The notes under the pieces are model-generated. The model had not been told where the DNA came from, searched no databases, and was given only the letters and a program-made list of their open reading frames with translations. A DNA stretch of 64,000 nucleotides from CAYLQA01 sp964385695. GTDB lineage: Bacteria; Desulfobacterota; Desulfobulbia; Desulfobulbales; Desulfurivibrionaceae. The DNA is taken from positions 1 through 64,000 of the forward strand of contig CAYLQA010000010.1 in assembly GCA_964385695.1 (NCBI GenBank), written 5' to 3'. A program made the translations under genes and the position numbers. How positions within the stretch are numbered: the first letter of the stretch is position 1; each line of letters begins with the position of its first letter. Positions 50,984 through 59,168 of this stretch are shown here, piece after piece.

Positions 50984-51758
50984 CATTTCTCTGCCGCAGC
51001 TCGGCCTGCTCTATGTTTTTCTGCTGCTGCCGATCTATCTTATCTGGTGGCTGCGATTGGGGATTGTGCGCGATGTGCTGATCAGCGTCCTGCGCATGAG
51101 CGTGCAGCTGGTGCTGGTGGGGCTCTACCTTAAATATATCTTTGCCTGGAACACCCTGTGGATCAACCTGCTCTGGGTGGTGGTCATCATGGTGGTAGCC
51201 AACATCAATATCCTGAAAAAGGCCGGACTTAATGTAGGCAAGCTCTTCTGGCCCTCCCTGGCCAGCATCGGTTTGTCAACCCTGTTGGTGAACGGAGTGT
51301 TTCTCTTCCTGGTGGTCCGCCCCACGCCGCTTTACGATGCACGCTACCTCATTCCCTTGGCCGGCATGCTCTTTGGCAACTCCATGAGCGGCAATATCCT
51401 CTCTTTAGAGCGTTTCTACTCCCGGCTCAAGCGCAACGAAAATGAATTTCTCTCCTACCTGCTCATGGGCGCCACCCTGAAAGAGGCGGTCTACCCCTTT
51501 ATGCGCGAGGCCCTCAAATCGTCGCTGGCGCCAATGATCGCCACCATGATGACCATCGGCATCGTCTCCCTGCCCGGTATGATGACCGGTCAGATTTTAG
51601 GCGGCTCCTTCCCCCTGGTTGCCATCAAGTACCAAATCATGATCATGCTCGGCATCTTCAGCTCCCTGGTGCTCTCCATGGTGGCTAATCTTTTTTTCTG
51701 CCTGCCCTTTTCCTTTGACGAGTACCAGATGCTCAGGCCGGAAATCTTCAAGAGGTAA
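50970..51758 (+). CDS. fetB: ABC transporter permease, FetB (YbbM/UPF0014) type
   Basis: This 262-residue membrane protein has about seven helices, with the first at 12-30 and the last near 225-248. The conserved family segments are RMSVQLVLVGLYLKYIF (ends RMSVQLVLV and LYLKYIF) and GMLFGNSMSGNILSLERFYS (given by ends GNSMSGN and LERFYS). The SLPGMMTGQILGGS segment near 189-202 is also family-typical. It overlaps fetA by 14 bp. FetAB in E. coli is proposed to export iron. This would oppose the import operon fbpABC at the other end of the window, but they are not linked by sequence here. Confidence 0.85.
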   Translation: METIDISLPQLGLLYVFLLLPIYLIWWLRLGIVRDVLISVLRMSVQLVLVGLYLKYIFAWNTLWINLLWVVVIMVVANINILKKAGLNVGKLFWPSLASIGLSTLLVNGVFLFLVVRPTPLYDARYLIPLAGMLFGNSMSGNILSLERFYSRLKRNENEFLSYLLMGATLKEAVYPFMREALKSSLAPMIATMMTIGIVSLPGMMTGQILGGSFPLVAIKYQIMIMLGIFSSLVLSMVANLFFCLPFSFDEYQMLRPEIFKR

Positions 51759-51765
51759 ATCGGCG

Positions 51766-52611
51766 CTAGACCGATACCGCCTCTTCTATCTCGCCCTTTT
51801 CCGTCAACTTGCAGGCCAGGGTGTTGGGGTCGTGATAGAAGAGAAACCAGACCTTTTCCTGGATCGCTTTGGGCATGATTTCCTCCTTGGCGGCAACGGA
51901 ATCCAGCGGGAAATTATCATAGGCCGTGATCCATAACGGATTGGTATAGGCGGTGTTGGGTAAAAGGTCGCCCATGTGCAGTGCTTTTTCTGTACCCGAG
52001 TTGAGCCAGACTATTTGGTGGCCGCGGGTGTGGCCGCCGGTGAGTTCGCAACGCACGCCCGGGACAACCTCTGCCGTACCGTCGATCAGGTTGAGGTTCT
52101 TGCCCTCTTCCAAGCCCTGAAAGTTGACCGGCCAATAGGTGCTGGCCGAGCGCATGTTGGTGTGACAGACATCCTCCCACTCCATACGCTGTATATGATG
52201 CATGGCCTTAGGGAAGGAGAGTTCGATCTCGCCTTGCTCATTGTGCATGGTGATGCCGGCTGCATGGTCAAAATCGCAATGGGTAAGGATGACGTGATCG
52301 ATATCCTCGCGGGAAAGGCCAAGGGCGGCCAGCTCTGCCGGAATGTCCCACTCTGGACCCAGGCGAAAAATCTTCTTCTGCTTGTCGCTCAGCTTATTGC
52401 CCAGGCCGGTTTCAATGAGCACATTTCCACTTGGTGTCCGCACCAGAATGGCGAAGTCGGCCAGCTTACAATAATTATCTTCGCTGCAATCGCATTTCTT
52501 GTTCCACAAAACCTTGGGCACCACACCGAACATGGAGCCGCCATCTATCTCAAACACTCCGCCTTGCAGCCAGTGGATTGTAAAATCTCCCAAACAAAAC
52601 TCTGCTTTCAT
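51766..52611 (-). CDS. Metallo-beta-lactamase-fold hydrolase
   Basis: This 281-residue protein (ATG 52611, preceded by GGGAGGAAGG) has the fold's metal motif as THCDFDHAAG near residue 99. This is the H-x-D-x-D-H-type variant common in lactonase-like proteins. A later His is in GGHTRGHQ and an acidic residue in LHMGDLLP. An unusual Cys-rich insert KCDCSEDNYC lies near residue 32. Its substrate is not predictable, but quorum-lactonase-like and related hydrolases share this variant. It converges on fetB with 7 bp between the stops. Its promoter lies in the pyruvate kinase relic. Confidence 0.8.
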   Translation of the reverse strand: MKAEFCLGDFTIHWLQGGVFEIDGGSMFGVVPKVLWNKKCDCSEDNYCKLADFAILVRTPSGNVLIETGLGNKLSDKQKKIFRLGPEWDIPAELAALGLSREDIDHVILTHCDFDHAAGITMHNEQGEIELSFPKAMHHIQRMEWEDVCHTNMRSASTYWPVNFQGLEEGKNLNLIDGTAEVVPGVRCELTGGHTRGHQIVWLNSGTEKALHMGDLLPNTAYTNPLWITAYDNFPLDSVAAKEEIMPKAIQEKVWFLFYHDPNTLACKLTEKGEIEEAVSV

Positions 52612-52647
52612 GCACCTTCCTCCCTGTCTCATCAATGCAAAACTTAA

Positions 52648-52906
52648 CCAGCTAAGCATTTTACAGAGTTGGCCGAGGGATGTCACCAGCTTTGCAGCCT
52701 GGAAATACTATACGGGTGTGCATATTTGACCGAAATGGCCGTCAATACGGAAATACAAGAGGCCCGGAAAGGGGCCATTTTACAGGCAGGGGTCCTCGGC
52801 AAGGGTGATTTAGTCGTGATCACCTAAGGAAGCCCGGCCCCCCCGGCACCAGAACCTGCTTACAACGCATCGTCTCGGTGCCGGTATTTTCTATGAGGTA
52901 TACTGA
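52648..52906 (+). pseudogene. Decayed C-terminal part of a pyruvate kinase gene
   Basis: Translating 52648-52827 in one frame gives a tail such as EIQEARKGAILQAGVLGKGDLVVIT followed by TAA (given by ends EIQEARKGA and KGDLVVIT). Pyruvate kinase normally reads KGDLVVITAGSP here. Past the stop the same frame begins GSP. After a one-base frameshift, it reads QNLLTTHRLGAGIFYEVY before TGA at 52904-52906, like the PGTTNLL-x-x-HR-x-G end of that enzyme. The upstream part (LTEMAVN, near 52726) also fits. No full gene remains; at least a nonsense and a frameshift change are needed. It lies between the MBL-fold gene and the 52926 gene. Confidence 0.6.
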
Positions 52907-52925
52907 GACCGTGGATCCGGGCCTA

Positions 52926-53366
52926 TCAATCGAGCCTGGGCATCTTTATCTTCAGGCTTTCCTTATCTTTTTTACGCTCTACCTTAACCTGCATTTCAAG
53001 CTGACCGTTCTTCAGGCCCATGGCCAAGGGCAGCGCACCCTTATCCTCATCGATATGGAGGATACAACGCATCGTGCCAACGATGACATCAAACAGGTCG
53101 CGGCTTGGGGGACGCAGGGCGATTTTCTCACCATTACTCTTAATAGTCACGGTAACCTTGTCTCTTTTGCGCTTCAAAGAAAGCTTACTCGCCTTTTCCG
53201 TAATGGTGTAGAGAAGGGCCAGGGCCAGATACTTTGTTGCCTCTTCCGCAAGATCAGCGCCCGGGGCGTCCGCCACTTTTTGAATAGCGCTGGGATAATC
53301 GGTCTCAAGGTAGCAGTCGCACATCTCAATGAGTTTTAGGTGAGCATTGGGATCATGAATTTCCAT
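52926..53366 (-). CDS. Hypothetical protein
   Basis: This 146-residue soluble protein has no signal or membrane segment. The first 60 residues are helical (LIEMCDCYLETDYPSAIQKV given by ends LIEMCDCYL and SAIQKV). The rest is rich in lysine and beta-like, with KRKRDKVTVTIKSNGEKIAL given by ends KRKRDKVTV and NGEKIAL. The start has AAGGAGG 6 bp upstream, which makes it a convincing gene. It stands alone between the relic and the next gene. No family is recognised. Confidence 0.65.
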   Translation of the reverse strand: MEIHDPNAHLKLIEMCDCYLETDYPSAIQKVADAPGADLAEEATKYLALALLYTITEKASKLSLKRKRDKVTVTIKSNGEKIALRPPSRDLFDVIVGTMRCILHIDEDKGALPLAMGLKNGQLEMQVKVERKKDKESLKIKMPRLD

Positions 53367-53512
53367 GGAGCCTCCTTACTGGTAGATTAAATCGCTGCAC
53401 ACTCTTTTTTATCCTAGCCCATGAAACCACTCTCCTCAACGAGAAATGCGCCTTTTGCACAGATCGGCCCGCCCTCTGGCGTTTGCCCGGTAAATTGGGT
53501 ACCCTGTCTTCC

Positions 53513-54022
53513 ATGGCAGATACAATAAAAATCGGCATCAGCGCCTGCCTTATTGGGAAAAATGTAAGGTATGACGGGGCGCAAAAACGGGATGCCTTCC
53601 TCATGGATATCCTTGGCCAACGTGTGGAGTTTGTCCCGGTTTGCCCGGAGGTGGAGTGCGGTTTAAAAGTCCCCCGACCACCAATGCAGCTCATTAAGCA
53701 CGACAAAGAAATTCGGCTTACAATAATTGCCTCCGGCGAGGACCAAACCGATCTTTTTGCTGCCTGGTGCAGGCAGAAGATGGCACACCTCAAAGAGCAA
53801 AAGCTGGCTGGCTTTATCTTAAAAAGCAGGTCGCCAAGTTGTGGGGTGCACAGCACGAAAATTTTTAATCCTTCCGGCACGGTCCTCACCACCGGTTCAG
53901 GCCTTTTTGCCCAGGCGCTGAAAAATTCCTTACCATCTGTGCTGCTGGCCGAAGAAGAGGATCTGCACGACGATAATTTTTTAAAAAACTTCATGGCCAT
54001 GCTCAAAATTTCTTCCCCATAA
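53513..54022 (+). CDS. DUF523 / TudS-like iron-sulfur desulfidase family protein
   Basis: This 169-residue protein has the DUF523 set: ISACLIGKNVRYDG near the start, FVPVCPEVECGLKVPRPP (ends FVPVCPEVE and KVPRPP) near 44-60, and KSRSPSCGV near 110. The conserved cysteines (ACLIG, CPE, SPSCG) would bind a [4Fe-4S] cluster, as in the thiouracil desulfidase TudS. The substrate here is not known; thiouracil-type chemistry is inferred from the family. ATG 53513 was chosen because the family motif begins seven residues on; a 30-bp longer start is possible. Single gene. Confidence 0.8.
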   Translation: MADTIKIGISACLIGKNVRYDGAQKRDAFLMDILGQRVEFVPVCPEVECGLKVPRPPMQLIKHDKEIRLTIIASGEDQTDLFAAWCRQKMAHLKEQKLAGFILKSRSPSCGVHSTKIFNPSGTVLTTGSGLFAQALKNSLPSVLLAEEEDLHDDNFLKNFMAMLKISSP

Positions 54023-54174
54023 ACAGCCCACTTCTCCGACTCACTATTCCGGCCTCTGCAACAAATCCTTTGCCTTTTCCCAACAAATTGTTGCTACCAT
54101 AATTGTATGGGTAATATGGGTGAGCCCATCACACCTGAAAAGTTAAAGATTATCGTTATGGTGGTTGATTGAAC

Positions 54175-55602
54175 ATGAAGATCCTCATCACCGGCGCCAC
54201 CGGCTACATTGGCAGGCGGCTTAAAGATTATCTCCTCAAGGAGAGCGACTGCTCCATCCGCCTTTTGGTGCGCAACAAAAACAAGGTGCGGCCATCGGTG
54301 CTCGACAGGGTTGAGGTCGTCGAGGGAGATACCTTTCAAGAAGAGACCTTGGCCCAAGCCTGCAAGGGTGTTGAAGTGGCCTTTTACCTCATCCATTCCA
54401 TGGGCGCCAAGGGGGGAGATTTTGCGAGATTGGACCGCAAGAGCGCGAAAAATTTCCGCAGGGCCTGTATCGCGGCCAAGGTCAAACGCATCGTCTACCT
54501 GGGCGGACTGGGGGTAAAAGAAACAGCCAGCAGGCACCTCATGGGTCGAATAGAAACCGGCGAGATCCTTTCGGCAAGGCCGGGTGCGATCCAGACCATC
54601 TGGTTCCGGGCAGGCGTGATCATCGGCTCTGGCTCGGCCAGCTTTGAGATCATCCGCAATCTTGTGCAAAAGCTCCCCCTCATGACCACCCCGCGCTGGG
54701 TCAGCACCCAAACCCTGCCCATTGCCGTGGACGATGTGATCAGCTACCTGGCCTCGGCTATTCGTTTGCCGGAAAGGAAAAACCTGGTGGTGGATATCGG
54801 CAGCCAGGCCATGACCTTTAAAAATATGCTGCTTGAGGCGGCCAAGGCAATGGCTCTCAATCGATTCATCATCCCGGTGCCGGTGCTCACGCCCCGGCTC
54901 TCCTCATACTGGCTGGTCTTCTGTACCCCGGTGCCACTGAAGATGGCTACTGCACTTATCGAGGGACTGAAAAGCCCAACCCTGATCCAAAATGATAATG
55001 CCTGGCAGTTTTTCCCAAAAATCCAGCCCATCTCTTTTGCAGAGAGTATTGAGCGGGCAATCATGGAGCTTGAACAAAATCAGGTCCTAAGCCGCTGGTG
55101 CGACAGTTCGGCAGGGGAAGTCTGCGATATAAAAGATCAAACGGATATCGATACCGCCATTCTCCATGACCGACGCACCTTTTTCTTCGGGGCCACGCCG
55201 CACGAAAAAATCTTTGCCGCTGCCTGCTCGGTGGGCGGAGAACAGGGTTGGTTCAATTTTCATGTGCTTTGGCGCCTGCGCGGCCTTATGGACAAGTTGC
55301 TAGGCGGCTATGGGTTAAGCCGGGGGCGCAGGCAGGCAGGGCAATTGCGCGTGGGCGACGCCCTTGATTTTTGGAAGGTGGCGGATATCAAGAAGGGCAA
55401 GCGCCTATTGCTGCTGGCCCAGATGAAGCTGCCCGGCAAAGCCTGGCTCGAGTTCGACATCAAGAAAGATCATCTGATCCAGACGGCGCACTTCTACCCC
55501 AAAGGGGTCTGGGGCAGGCTTTACTGGTATGCGGTACTTCCGTTCCACCATCTGGTTTTCAAGGATCTGGGCGAGCAGATTGTTGCCCAGGCAAAAAAAT
55601 AA
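54175..55602 (+). CDS. NAD(P)-binding epimerase-type protein with DUF2867-like C-terminus
   Basis: This 475-residue protein opens with a Rossmann nucleotide motif KILITGATGYIGRRL. An extended SDR/NmrA-like region follows to about 290 (HSMGAKGGDFARLDRKSA near 75-92; the Tyr-x-x-x-Lys pair is not clear). The C-terminal 170 residues match the DUF2867 domain, with a FGATPHEKIFAAACSVGGEQGWF segment (ends FGATPHEK and GGEQGWF) and HLVFKDLGEQI at the end. ATG 54175 is used; TTG at 54169 is an alternative. It precedes a CBS protein by 17 bp. Substrate unknown. Confidence 0.8.
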   Translation: MKILITGATGYIGRRLKDYLLKESDCSIRLLVRNKNKVRPSVLDRVEVVEGDTFQEETLAQACKGVEVAFYLIHSMGAKGGDFARLDRKSAKNFRRACIAAKVKRIVYLGGLGVKETASRHLMGRIETGEILSARPGAIQTIWFRAGVIIGSGSASFEIIRNLVQKLPLMTTPRWVSTQTLPIAVDDVISYLASAIRLPERKNLVVDIGSQAMTFKNMLLEAAKAMALNRFIIPVPVLTPRLSSYWLVFCTPVPLKMATALIEGLKSPTLIQNDNAWQFFPKIQPISFAESIERAIMELEQNQVLSRWCDSSAGEVCDIKDQTDIDTAILHDRRTFFFGATPHEKIFAAACSVGGEQGWFNFHVLWRLRGLMDKLLGGYGLSRGRRQAGQLRVGDALDFWKVADIKKGKRLLLLAQMKLPGKAWLEFDIKKDHLIQTAHFYPKGVWGRLYWYAVLPFHHLVFKDLGEQIVAQAKK

Positions 55603-55619
55603 CAAGAGAGGAGGGTCCT

Positions 55620-56069
55620 ATGTCGGTGGGAAAATTTTGTTGTCGCAAGGTGGTTTTGGCGGAAAAAGAAAGCAGTGTCCTGGAGGTGGCCAAGCTCATG
55701 CGCGAGCACCACGTGGGCGACGTGGTCATTGTTGAACGCAGCAGTGGGCAGCCGATACCGGTGGGAATTGTTACTGACCGGGATATCGTGGTGGAACTCA
55801 TTGCCAAGGAAGTTGAGCTGGAATCGGTCTCAGCCGGTGACATCATGAGTCTTGAGCTGCTCACGGCCCAGGAGGAGGACAGCCTGTGGGACAGCCTCAA
55901 GAGCATGCGCAACAAGGGAGTGCACCGTATCGTGGTGGTGAACGCCAACAACGGCCTTGAGGGAATACTCTCGGTGGATGATGTCTTGGAGCTGCTGGCC
56001 GACGAGATGGCCTTGCTCGCCAAAGTGGCCTTTCGCAGCAGTGAAAAAGAAGGGCAAACCAGGGCCTGA
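55620..56069 (+). CDS. CBS-domain pair protein
   Basis: This 149-residue protein has two CBS motifs, the first at about 10-68 (VGIVTDRDIVVELI) and the second at about 75-130 (LEGILSVDDVLELLADEM). Such pairs usually bind adenine nucleotides and regulate partners. ATG 55620 has GAGAGGAGGG 5 bp upstream. It is 17 bp after the epimerase gene. An N-terminal pair of cysteines (FCCRKVV) precedes the first CBS. No output domain is attached. Confidence 0.85.
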   Translation: MSVGKFCCRKVVLAEKESSVLEVAKLMREHHVGDVVIVERSSGQPIPVGIVTDRDIVVELIAKEVELESVSAGDIMSLELLTAQEEDSLWDSLKSMRNKGVHRIVVVNANNGLEGILSVDDVLELLADEMALLAKVAFRSSEKEGQTRA

Positions 56070-56204
56070 TGAACAATCACCTGTGCGGAAAAATCAATGG
56101 GAGCTCCACATTTCGCAGCAGATTGAGCTTGTTTCCCCCCTTGGCTGGATATACAATTTATTATGTCTTTTTGAATAATTAATCGGTATTTCAGGGGCGG
56201 ATTT

Positions 56205-57311
56205 ATGATCATCGGTGTTCCCAAGGAGATCAAGGAAAAGGAATTTCGCGTAGGGCTGGTTCCGGCCGGGGCCAAGGCCTTCTCTAGCGCAGGTCATACC
56301 GTGTTGGTGGAGCTGGGGGCCGGAGTTGGCAGCGGCATTACGGACAATGAGTATATTGAGGCCGGAGCGGTTGTCATCGATTCAGCCGATGAGATCTGGG
56401 CCAAGGCAGAGATGATCATCAAGGTCAAGGAACCGCTCGCCCCGGAATACCCACGAATGCGGGAAGGGCAGATCATATACACCTACCTCCACCTTGCGCC
56501 GGTGCCGGATTTGACCCGCGAAATGCTTGAGAGAAAAGTCATCGGTGTGGCCTATGAAACGGTGCAGCTCGATGACGGCTCCCTGCCGCTGCTTGCGCCC
56601 ATGAGTGAGGTGGCAGGCAGGATGGCCGTGCAGGAGGGTGCCCGCTTTTTAGAAAAAGAAGAGGGCGGCCGTGGCGTGCTCTTGGGCGGTGTGCCCGGTG
56701 TAGCCCATGGACATGTGACCATCCTCGGCTCGGGCACCGTTGGAACCAACGCCGCCCAGATCGCAGTGGGCATGGGGGCTACGGTCACTATTTTGGGCCG
56801 CAACCTCAAACGCCTGGCTGAACTCGACGCAGAGTTCGCAGGCCGGATCACCACCCTGGCTTCAAACCAACATAATATCGAAGAGGAACTCAAAAAGGCC
56901 GATCTGGTGGTGGGAGCGGTCCTGGTTCCGGGGGGCAACGCGCCGAAGCTTATCAGCAGAGAAATGCTCTCGCTCATGCAGCCGGGGGCGGTCATCGTGG
57001 ATGTGGCCATTGATCAGGGCGGTTGTGTGGAAACCGCAAAACCCACCTATCACTCCGACCCGATCTTTATTGTGGATAACATCGTCCATTACTGCGTGGC
57101 CAATATGCCGGGGGCGGTCCCGCGCACCTCCACCTTTGCTTTGACCAACGCTACCCTGCCGTACGGCTTGACCATTGCCAACAAGGGTATTGAACAGGCT
57201 GCAAAGGATGATGCGGCACTCCGGCGCGGCATCAATGTTTATAAAGGGAGCCTTATTAACAGGGAGGTGGCCGAGTCCCAAGGGAGGGAGTGGGTGGCGC
57301 TCGAACTATAG
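56205..57311 (+). CDS. ald: Alanine dehydrogenase
   Basis: This 368-residue enzyme interconverts L-alanine and pyruvate with NAD. Family hallmarks are MIIGVPKEIKEKEFRV at the N-terminus and the catalytic Lys and His in IIKVKEPL (near 74) and YLHLAP (near 96). MSEVAGRMAVQEGA near 131 and the Rossmann loop ILGSGTVGTNAAQIA near 175 are also present. Length is standard. The promoter is probably TTGTTT-N17-TACAAT around 56130-56158. It may take part in nitrogen or carbon balance. It is the last gene on the plus strand in this area. Confidence 0.95.
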   Translation: MIIGVPKEIKEKEFRVGLVPAGAKAFSSAGHTVLVELGAGVGSGITDNEYIEAGAVVIDSADEIWAKAEMIIKVKEPLAPEYPRMREGQIIYTYLHLAPVPDLTREMLERKVIGVAYETVQLDDGSLPLLAPMSEVAGRMAVQEGARFLEKEEGGRGVLLGGVPGVAHGHVTILGSGTVGTNAAQIAVGMGATVTILGRNLKRLAELDAEFAGRITTLASNQHNIEEELKKADLVVGAVLVPGGNAPKLISREMLSLMQPGAVIVDVAIDQGGCVETAKPTYHSDPIFIVDNIVHYCVANMPGAVPRTSTFALTNATLPYGLTIANKGIEQAAKDDAALRRGINVYKGSLINREVAESQGREWVALEL

Positions 57312-57414
57312 GTGTGGGTTTATTTTCTTCTCCTCCCTCCAAACACACCAATCACGCAAAAAATATACCCGTGTTGCCTTTTCGCCCAAGGGCAAAGACG
57401 TGCATCCCACTAGC

Positions 57415-58569
57415 CTATGCTTCCTTAGGGGAAGTAGAGGGAAAATCCGGAATCCGTTGTGTGGCAATAAGGGAAATGAGACTCATCACCGCACCGGCCA
57501 CAAAGGGGATGCGGTAATCGATCATCCAGGCGATACCACCCAGAACGGGTAGGACCACGGCTGCGATGTGGTTGATGGTAAAACCCACGGCCATGCTGGG
57601 TGCGATATCCTGTGGGTCGCCCACCTTTTGAAAATAGGTGCTGATGGCAATGGCAAAGTTAAAAAGAATGTGATCGAGGATGTACATAATCACAACCACG
57701 ATCTTTGAGCCGGTAAAGGCATAGGTAAGAAAGACCAAAATCAGGCCTGTATACTCCACACTGAGCACCCTGCGCTCACCAAAGCGGACAATGGCCTTGC
57801 CGATGAGCGGGCTCAAAAAATAATTGACCACATTGTTGACCACAAAGAGAATGGCCACCTCCTGCATGGAAAACTCAAAGACCTTCACCAGCAAAAAGAC
57901 GGAAAAGGCGATGAATATCTGCCTGCGCGCTCCTGCCATAAAGGTAAGAAAATAGTACAGCGCGTAGCGGCGGCGAAAGATCATCTTTTTGTGCTGGGGC
58001 ACCAGGTTCTTGTGGGTCGGGTCCTGGCACAGCGCCCAAAGCCCTGCCACGATGACCACACTGCCCATGGTCAGATAGATAGTCTTATAGGCAAAGGCCT
58101 GCCCCAACAAAAAAATGAGCAACCCGGCCCCGATGCTGGACACGGCGGCAAGGCTTCTCAACCTGCCAAAGACCAGGGGCGAGGTGTTATTGTCAAAATA
58201 CTGCAGGGTCAGGGACTGGTTGGTGGTCTCAAAATAATGGAAGCCAAAACTCATGATGGTGGTGGTTACGATGAGTCCCATATAGCTGGGGAAAAAACCT
58301 GCTATTGCCGTACCCAACCCCAGGAGAATAATGGAGAGAGCGGAGAGGCGATGCTCCCTGATGACGAGCATGACATAGACTGCCAAGAGGGCGAGAAAGC
58401 CGGGGATCTCGCGCACGGACTGGATCATGCCCACATGCTTTCCTTCAAGCCCTGCCATCTCCACGGCAAAGTTGTTAAAGAGGATCATCCAGGTCTGCAG
58501 ACCCATGACCGAGGCAATGGTCAAAACCAGCAGAAAGCGGAACATGGGTTTTTGTTCAGAGTTGATCAT
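57415..58569 (-). CDS. MFS-type transporter
   Basis: This 384-residue membrane protein has about 12 predicted helices and is short for a major-facilitator member. The loop pattern RSLAAVSSIGAGLLIFLLGQAF (ends RSLAAVSSI and LLGQAF) near residue 143 is typical. A central cytoplasmic basic loop (KKMIFRRRYAL) follows. No clear subfamily signature was found. It lacks a good ribosome site at ATG 58569. The next gene upstream on the minus strand is 64 bp away. The substrate is unknown. Confidence 0.75.
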   Translation of the reverse strand: MINSEQKPMFRFLLVLTIASVMGLQTWMILFNNFAVEMAGLEGKHVGMIQSVREIPGFLALLAVYVMLVIREHRLSALSIILLGLGTAIAGFFPSYMGLIVTTTIMSFGFHYFETTNQSLTLQYFDNNTSPLVFGRLRSLAAVSSIGAGLLIFLLGQAFAYKTIYLTMGSVVIVAGLWALCQDPTHKNLVPQHKKMIFRRRYALYYFLTFMAGARRQIFIAFSVFLLVKVFEFSMQEVAILFVVNNVVNYFLSPLIGKAIVRFGERRVLSVEYTGLILVFLTYAFTGSKIVVVIMYILDHILFNFAIAISTYFQKVGDPQDIAPSMAVGFTINHIAAVVLPVLGGIAWMIDYRIPFVAGAVMSLISLIATQRIPDFPSTSPKEA

Positions 58570-58633
58570 GGGAAATGACGCAAGAGGGAAAAAGTGGACA
58601 GAAAAAATATGGAACCAAGCACGTTAGGGGTGC

Positions 58634-59095
58634 TCACTTCACATCAGTACTGGGCAAAACCGCTTTATAAATCTCCACTTCATTTATCTTCTCAATGGCA
58701 TTCAGGGCCTCAATCTGGGTGACAGCCTTGTCAATCACCTCATCATAGAGGTCTAAAATCTCCTGATCAAAACTCTCTGTGTCTTCTGCCTCTTCTTTAA
58801 AAAGCAGCATCTGGTTGAGAAAATTATTCAGGATGTGGTTACTGGCTATCATCATGGATTTATAAATTGCTATTTTTCCATTTTCAACATTGATCTTATG
58901 CTGAGCCCTGACATGGTCAGCAACGACAAAGGCTAGGGCTATAAAAATGGGAATGATGAATTCATCCACTTCAAATTTTTCCCCCCTATGCAAAAGTTCA
59001 ATCAGTGCCTCAAAGAGATCAAGGTCCAGCAGAACAGTGATACAATAGAACAGGCCGGCAATCAATAAGCCAACTTTGGTAAGAGTTATCTTCAT
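58634..59095 (-). CDS. Hypothetical protein with two membrane helices and coiled coil
   Basis: This 153-residue protein has hydrophobic segments at about 5-24 (VGLLIAGLFYCITVLLDL) and 42-60 (FIIPIFIALAFVVADHV). A helical soluble tail of about 85 residues rich in glutamate and aspartate follows (EEAEDTESFDQEILDLYDEV given by ends EEAEDTESF and LDLYDEV). The layout resembles the membrane half of a small sensor, without any catalytic domain. Weak ribosome site. No family recognised. Confidence 0.6.
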   Translation of the reverse strand: MKITLTKVGLLIAGLFYCITVLLDLDLFEALIELLHRGEKFEVDEFIIPIFIALAFVVADHVRAQHKINVENGKIAIYKSMMIASNHILNNFLNQMLLFKEEAEDTESFDQEILDLYDEVIDKAVTQIEALNAIEKINEVEIYKAVLPSTDVK

Positions 59096-59168
59096 GGAGT
59101 CACCATAAATAAAACATTAACGAGAAGAATGTTCAGTGTAGCATGGAGAGATATTGGAGAATAAACAA

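Noticed and set aside
52843..52884. A CCGGCACC/GGTGCCGG inverted repeat as a terminator
   Set aside because: It is part of the pyruvate kinase relic and no gene ends just before it in the right direction.
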